From Planctomycetota bacterium (GTDB lineage: Bacteria > Planctomycetota > Planctomycetia > Pirellulales > UBA1268): a stretch of DNA of 9,512 nucleotides. This document shows positions 4,386-9,512 of this stretch, one piece after another. The translations under genes and the position numbers were made by a program. Location of the stretch: positions 1 to 9,512 of the forward strand of contig QWQL01000063.1 in NCBI GenBank assembly GCA_003670825.1. Direction: 5' to 3'. The notes below the pieces were generated by a model. The model was not told the origin of the DNA, made no database searches, and was given only the letters and a program-made list of their open reading frames with translations. Position 1 is the first letter of the stretch; every line of letters begins with the position of its first letter.

Positions 4386-6656
4386 ATGTCCAAGCAGCAT
4401 ACGACGCAACGCGAACTCTTCGAGAGCGGGCCCCGCTGGGTCGAGGACGACGCCCGCCACGGCACCATCGCCACGGTGGTTTTGCCTGCGGGGGTCGAGA
4501 AGCCGCTGGACTACCTCGTGCCTGAATCGCTGGCCGCGAGCGTGGAGCCTGGACGCCGGGTCCGCGTGCCACTGGGGCGGGCCAATCGCGAGCAGCTGGC
4601 CTACTGCGTGGCGGTGCGGCACGGCGAGCTGCCGCAGGCGCCGCTCAAGAGCGTGGCCGGTGTGGAGGACGAGCAGCCCCTGCTCTCACCGCGGATGCTC
4701 GAGCTCACCAAGTGGATGGCCGAGCGGTGGATGGCCCGCTGGGGCGAGGTGCTCGAGGCGGTGCTGCCGGCGGGCGTGCGGCTGCGGACCAGGGTGCGGA
4801 CATCACCCCTGCTCGTCGCCAGCGGAGCGGCAGCCCCGCGGCGGCCCACCCCGGCCCAGGCCCGCGTGCTTGCCGCCGCCACGGAGCCGCAGACCGCCGA
4901 ACAGCTCGCCGAGGCGACCGGCGCCAGCCGGGCCGTGGTGCAGAGGCTGCACAAGATGGGGCTCCTCCAGGAGGCTGGCTCGGTAGAACGGCCGCTGCGG
5001 TCGGCCGCCGCCGAGCGGCCCGCCATCAGCCACGACCGGCCGGCGGAGCTGTCCGCCGCGCAGGAGCAGGCGCTCGGCTCGATCAAGGCGTCGATGGCGG
5101 CTCGACGCGCCGAGACGATCGTGCTCTTCGGCGTCACCGGCAGCGGCAAGACGGAGGTCTACCTGCAGGCCGTGGAGGAGACGGTCTCCTACGGCCGCCA
5201 GGCGATCGTGCTGGTGCCCGAGATCAGCCTCACGCCGCAGACCTGCGACCGTTTCCGCGCGCGGTTTGGCAAGGTCGCCGTGCTGCACAGCCACCTGACC
5301 CCCGCCGAGCGGCACGCCCAGTGGCGGGAGATCGCGTCGGGGCGCGTGAACGTGGTGGTGGGCGCGCGGTCGGCGATCTTCGCCCCCGCACCGCGGCTTG
5401 GGCTGATCGTGATCGACGAGGAGCACGAGAGCTCGTTCAAGCAGGCGACCGCGCCGCGGTATCACGCCCGCGACGTGGCCGAATGGATCGCGAAGGCGGA
5501 GGGGGTGCCGCTCGTGCTCGGCTCGGCGACGCCGTCGCTCGAGACCTTTGCCCGGTGCCTGTCAGGCGAATGGATCATGTGCCGGCTGGCCGACCGCGTG
5601 GGGGGCTCGCAGCTGCCCGGCGTGATCACCGTTGACCTGCGAGAGCGGGGGAGCCGGTCTCGCGGCGCCGTCAGCCCGCGGCTGGCGGCCGGCATTCGCT
5701 GGGCTCTCGACGGCGGCGGGCAGGTGATGCTGCTCCTCAACCGGCGCGGCTTTGCGACGCACGTGCAGTGCCATGCCTGCGGCCACACCGCGCGGTGCCT
5801 GCAGTGCGACCTCGCCCTCACCCTCCACCAACCGGGCAGCCGCGGCATCTGCCACGGCTGCGGTCTCGTGTCGCGATTGCCGGCCGACTGCCCCGACTGC
5901 CGCGCGCCTGGGCTCGTCCATTCCGGCACCGGCACCCAGCGGCTCGAGGAGCAGATCCGCCGCTCGTTCCCCGAGGCGGCGATCGCCCGCATGGACACCG
6001 ACACGATGCGGGAGCGGGGCAGCCACGAGCGAACCCTCGATGCGTTCCGCAATCGCGAGATCGACATCCTGGTCGGCACGCAGATGATCGCGAAGGGGCT
6101 CGACTTTCCGGCCGTGATGCTCGTCGGCGTGATCAACGCCGACGCGGCCCTGCACCTCGCCGACTTTCGCGCCTCGGAGCGAACCTGTCAGCTCGTCACA
6201 CAGGTGGCAGGACGCAGCGGCCGCGGGCCGCTCGGCGGCCGCGTGGTGGTGCAGACGAGCACGCCAGATCACCCGGCGATCCGGGCCGCCGCCAGCCACG
6301 ACTACGAGGCGTTCGTCCGCAGCGAGCTGCCCGTCCGCGAGGCTCTGCTCTATCCGCCGTACGGGAGCGTCGTGCGGATCGTGGTGCGGAGCGTCGATGA
6401 GCGGGCCGCGACCGACTGGGCGGGGCACGTCGTCGACCGGCTGCGGCGGGAGGCGGAGGGCACCCCGGCCATCCGGGTGCTCGGCCCGGCTCCGGCCCCG
6501 ATCGCGCGGCTCCGCGATCGCTTCCGCTGGCATCTCCAGGTGCATGGGCCCGATGGCGCCGGCCTGCGAGCGCTGGTGGCCCGCGCCACCGCGGGGCTCA
6601 AGACGCCCGACAACGTGGCCTGGATCATCGATGTCGATCCCGTCGATATGCTGTGA
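4386..6656 (+). CDS. priA: Primosomal protein N', replication restart 3'-5' helicase
   Basis: PriA recognises forked DNA and D-loops and reloads the replicative helicase after fork collapse. The product is 756 residues, near the usual 730-750. The 3'-DNA-binding domain occupies about 28-140 and a winged-helix-like part about 155-200. Helicase motifs follow: Walker A GVTGSGKTEVY (249-259), VLVPEISLTPQ (275-285), VVVGARSAIFAP (323-334), the DEEH box (344-347), LGSATPS (378-384), and the lobe-2 motifs GTQMIAKGLDFP (564-575) and QVAGRSGRG (606-614). Between the lobes is a complete zinc-binding set of eight Cys (462, 465, 471, 474, 489, 492, 502, 505). The C-terminal domain ends IDVDPVDML. The ATG at 4386 was chosen because in-frame codons upstream overlap the nadD gene. 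No Shine-Dalgarno is visible, but a -10-like TCTAAT is 7 nt away. The next gene follows after 98 bp. Confidence 0.97.
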   Translation: MSKQHTTQRELFESGPRWVEDDARHGTIATVVLPAGVEKPLDYLVPESLAASVEPGRRVRVPLGRANREQLAYCVAVRHGELPQAPLKSVAGVEDEQPLLSPRMLELTKWMAERWMARWGEVLEAVLPAGVRLRTRVRTSPLLVASGAAAPRRPTPAQARVLAAATEPQTAEQLAEATGASRAVVQRLHKMGLLQEAGSVERPLRSAAAERPAISHDRPAELSAAQEQALGSIKASMAARRAETIVLFGVTGSGKTEVYLQAVEETVSYGRQAIVLVPEISLTPQTCDRFRARFGKVAVLHSHLTPAERHAQWREIASGRVNVVVGARSAIFAPAPRLGLIVIDEEHESSFKQATAPRYHARDVAEWIAKAEGVPLVLGSATPSLETFARCLSGEWIMCRLADRVGGSQLPGVITVDLRERGSRSRGAVSPRLAAGIRWALDGGGQVMLLLNRRGFATHVQCHACGHTARCLQCDLALTLHQPGSRGICHGCGLVSRLPADCPDCRAPGLVHSGTGTQRLEEQIRRSFPEAAIARMDTDTMRERGSHERTLDAFRNREIDILVGTQMIAKGLDFPAVMLVGVINADAALHLADFRASERTCQLVTQVAGRSGRGPLGGRVVVQTSTPDHPAIRAAASHDYEAFVRSELPVREALLYPPYGSVVRIVVRSVDERAATDWAGHVVDRLRREAEGTPAIRVLGPAPAPIARLRDRFRWHLQVHGPDGAGLRALVARATAGLKTPDNVAWIIDVDPVDML

Positions 6657-6657
6657 T

Positions 6658-6714
6658 CCTGCCACCGACCAACGGTGCGGCCGCTGCCGCCCGCCCGCTC
6701 GCCGTCGTGGCAGG
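6658..6714. repeat. 8-bp inverted repeat with long loop after priA
   Basis: CCTGCCAC (6658-6665) and GTGGCAGG (6707-6714) are perfect complements 41 nt apart in the 98-bp gap after priA. The loop is very GC-rich and could form inner stems. No T-run follows, so any role in ending priA transcription would be factor-dependent and is unproven. Confidence 0.3.
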
Positions 6715-6718
6715 GGAG

Positions 6719-6728
6719 TCCGATCGGA
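6719..6728. promoter_or_regulatory. 10-bp perfect palindrome at the expected -35 position
   Basis: TCCGATCGGA is a perfect palindrome placed where the -35 element of the next gene would fall, 17 bp or so before TACGAT (6742-6747). The sequence there is a poor -35, so the palindrome could be an activator or repressor site. ATCGG/CCGAT (6723-6727 and 6733-6737) gives an overlapping second symmetry. Confidence 0.3.
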
Positions 6729-6741
6729 GCGGCCGATAGGG

Positions 6742-6747
6742 TACGAT
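6742..6747 (+). promoter_or_regulatory. Candidate -10 element of the heme-sensor kinase gene
   Basis: TACGAT fits the TAnnnT pattern and lies 7 nt before the ATG at 6755, the spacing expected for a leaderless mRNA. No Shine-Dalgarno is seen before that ATG, and no good -35 is present. Confidence 0.35.
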
Positions 6748-6754
6748 TGACACG

Positions 6755-8473
<1,719 letters not shown>

Positions 8474-8513
8474 GGACGAGGACGACGGCAGATCACAGGG
8501 AAGGATGGCCGGG

Positions 8514-8993
8514 ATGGCGAAGGAACGTGACGAGGCGGAAGTGATGCTGTTCACCGACGGGGCATGCAGCGGCAATCCTGGCCCCGGTGGCTGGGCCTAC
8601 ATCCTCAGGCATCCCGGGAGCGGGCGGGAGACGAAGGACTCCGGCGCCGCGCCCGTGACCACCAACAACCGCATGGAGCTCACCGCGGTCGTCGAGGGGC
8701 TGCGGCTGCTCAAGCGGCCGACGGTCGTGGAGCTCGTGACCGACAGCAAGTACGTGGGCACCGGGCTCTCGGAGTGGCTGCCTCGCTGGAAGCAGCAGGG
8801 CTGGATGCGAAAGGAGAAGGGACGGCTCGTGCCGGTGAAGAACGAGGACCTGTGGCGGGAACTTGACCGGCTCGCCGCCGCGCACACGGTGCGGTTTTCA
8901 TACGTCGCTGGGCACTCGGGCCATCCGGAGAACGAGGAGTGCGATCGGCTCGCCGTCGAGGCCTATCGGGAGCTCCAGCGGAATGGCGGCTGA
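8514..8993 (+). CDS. rnhA: Ribonuclease HI
   Basis: RNase HI cuts the RNA strand of RNA-DNA hybrids and so removes R-loops and Okazaki primers. The product is 159 residues (family about 155). FTDGACSGNPGPGGW (13-27) carries the first catalytic Asp (15). TTNNRMELTAVVEGL contains Glu55, VTDSKYV contains Asp77, and YVAGHSGHPENEECDRLA contains His134 and Asp144, so the full DEDD set plus His is present. The basic substrate-handling region is WLPRWKQQGWMRKEKG (88-103). The ATG at 8514 is preferred because AAGGA lies 8 nt before it; the in-frame ATG at 8505 would add three residues and has its purine run directly against it. It follows the kinase gene and overlaps recG by 11 nt, which suggests co-translation with recG. 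Confidence 0.96.
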   Translation: MAKERDEAEVMLFTDGACSGNPGPGGWAYILRHPGSGRETKDSGAAPVTTNNRMELTAVVEGLRLLKRPTVVELVTDSKYVGTGLSEWLPRWKQQGWMRKEKGRLVPVKNEDLWRELDRLAAAHTVRFSYVAGHSGHPENEECDRLAVEAYRELQRNGG

Positions 8994-9512
8994 CACGAGC
9001 CTCTCCACCCGCCTCGAGCGACTGCCGGGCGTGGGAACGGCCCGCGCGGAGAAACTGGCGAAGCTCGGGCTCGTCACGGTTCGCGACGCCCTGATGCACT
9101 TCCCGCGCGACTACCGGGATTTCACGGGCGCGCATTCGCTGGCCGACCTCCGCGAGGGAGAACATGCCTCGGTCGCCGGCGAAGTGGCCGACGTCGGATC
9201 GCGGACGCTCTCTAGCGGCCGCACCATGCTCAGCGTATCGATCGCCTGCGGTGGCGGGCGGGTGCGGGGGGTGTGGTTCAACATGCCGTTCATGGCGAAA
9301 CGATTCGCGGCCGGCATGAAGGTGGTGATCGCGGGCCAGCCCCGGCTGAATGGCTCGGCGTGGGAGTTCGCCCATCCGGAGGTCCGGTGGCTGGCCGGCG
9401 GTGAGGATGCCCATGCGTCGGACTGGCTGGCCGTCTATCCGCTGGCCGAGGGCGTGCAGCAGTCGCACGTGAGGCTGGCCGTGCAGGCCGCGCTCGGTCA
9501 CGCGGCGGGCAT
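8983..9512 (+). CDS. recG: ATP-dependent DNA helicase RecG, N-terminal part (cut by window edge)
   Basis: RecG reverses stalled forks, moves Holliday junctions and unwinds R-loops. Only the first 176 codons are present; the helicase motifs lie beyond the window. The N-terminus has the family pattern LERLPGVGTARAEKLAKLGL (11-30), then TVRDALMHFPRDYRDF (32-47). The OB-fold wedge domain that grips forked DNA follows, including VRGVWFNMPFMAKRF (94-108), VVIAGQPRLNGSAWEFAHPEV (114-134) and AVYPLAEGVQQSHVR (150-164), which match RecG closely. The ATG at 8983 lies inside the rnhA 3' end (11-nt overlap) with only a weak GGA before it, typical of translational coupling. Confidence 0.95.
   Translation, partial: MAADTSLSTRLERLPGVGTARAEKLAKLGLVTVRDALMHFPRDYRDFTGAHSLADLREGEHASVAGEVADVGSRTLSSGRTMLSVSIACGGGRVRGVWFNMPFMAKRFAAGMKVVIAGQPRLNGSAWEFAHPEVRWLAGGEDAHASDWLAVYPLAEGVQQSHVRLAVQAALGHAAG

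Overview
The window is GC-rich, gene-dense bacterial DNA that most resembles a planctomycete chromosome. The evidence is a short type IV prepilin-like protein of the planctomycete DUF1559/H-X9-DG style (mature N-terminus MTLIELLVVISIIG, FRCPSD motif, C-terminal NFLYFDGHV), a sensor kinase with a c-type heme domain, lineage-restricted proteins with no recognisable family, and sparse Shine-Dalgarno use mixed with starts that may be leaderless. The phylum is inferred from these traits; no rRNA or tRNA is present to settle it.

Layout: (1) 1-1510, minus strand: a soluble histidine kinase (563-1510), then the N-terminal part of an exported protein (1-497, cut by the window edge) that weakly recalls planctomycete TlpA/thioredoxin-like proteins. 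(2) 1511-1843: a 333-bp divergent spacer with a 14-bp perfect palindrome, a terminator-like hairpin reading leftward and an 18-bp tandem repeat that carries a promoter-like TATGAT. (3) 1844-3718, plus strand: a tight three-gene run of a prepilin-like protein, a single-pass membrane protein with a Gly/Ser/Thr linker, and a 111-residue unknown protein whose 3' end overlaps the convergent nadD by 32 bp. (4) 3687-4310, minus strand: nadD. (5) 4386-9512, plus strand: priA, a membrane sensor kinase with a CxxCH heme site, rnhA, and the first 176 codons of recG.

Functional picture: priA, rnhA and recG encode three enzymes known from other bacteria to deal with stalled forks and R-loops (replication restart helicase, RNase HI, branch-migration helicase). 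Here they lie on one strand with a heme-type redox or gas sensor kinase between priA and rnhA. The prepilin run looks like a small envelope or secretion module. Two histidine kinases are present, neither with a response regulator in view. Nothing here is a clear mobile element, CRISPR array or phage region. The most unusual points are the heme-sensor kinase in a replication/repair run, the prepilin/membrane/small-protein trio, and several genes whose only visible start signal is a -10-like hexamer 7 to 10 nt before the ATG.
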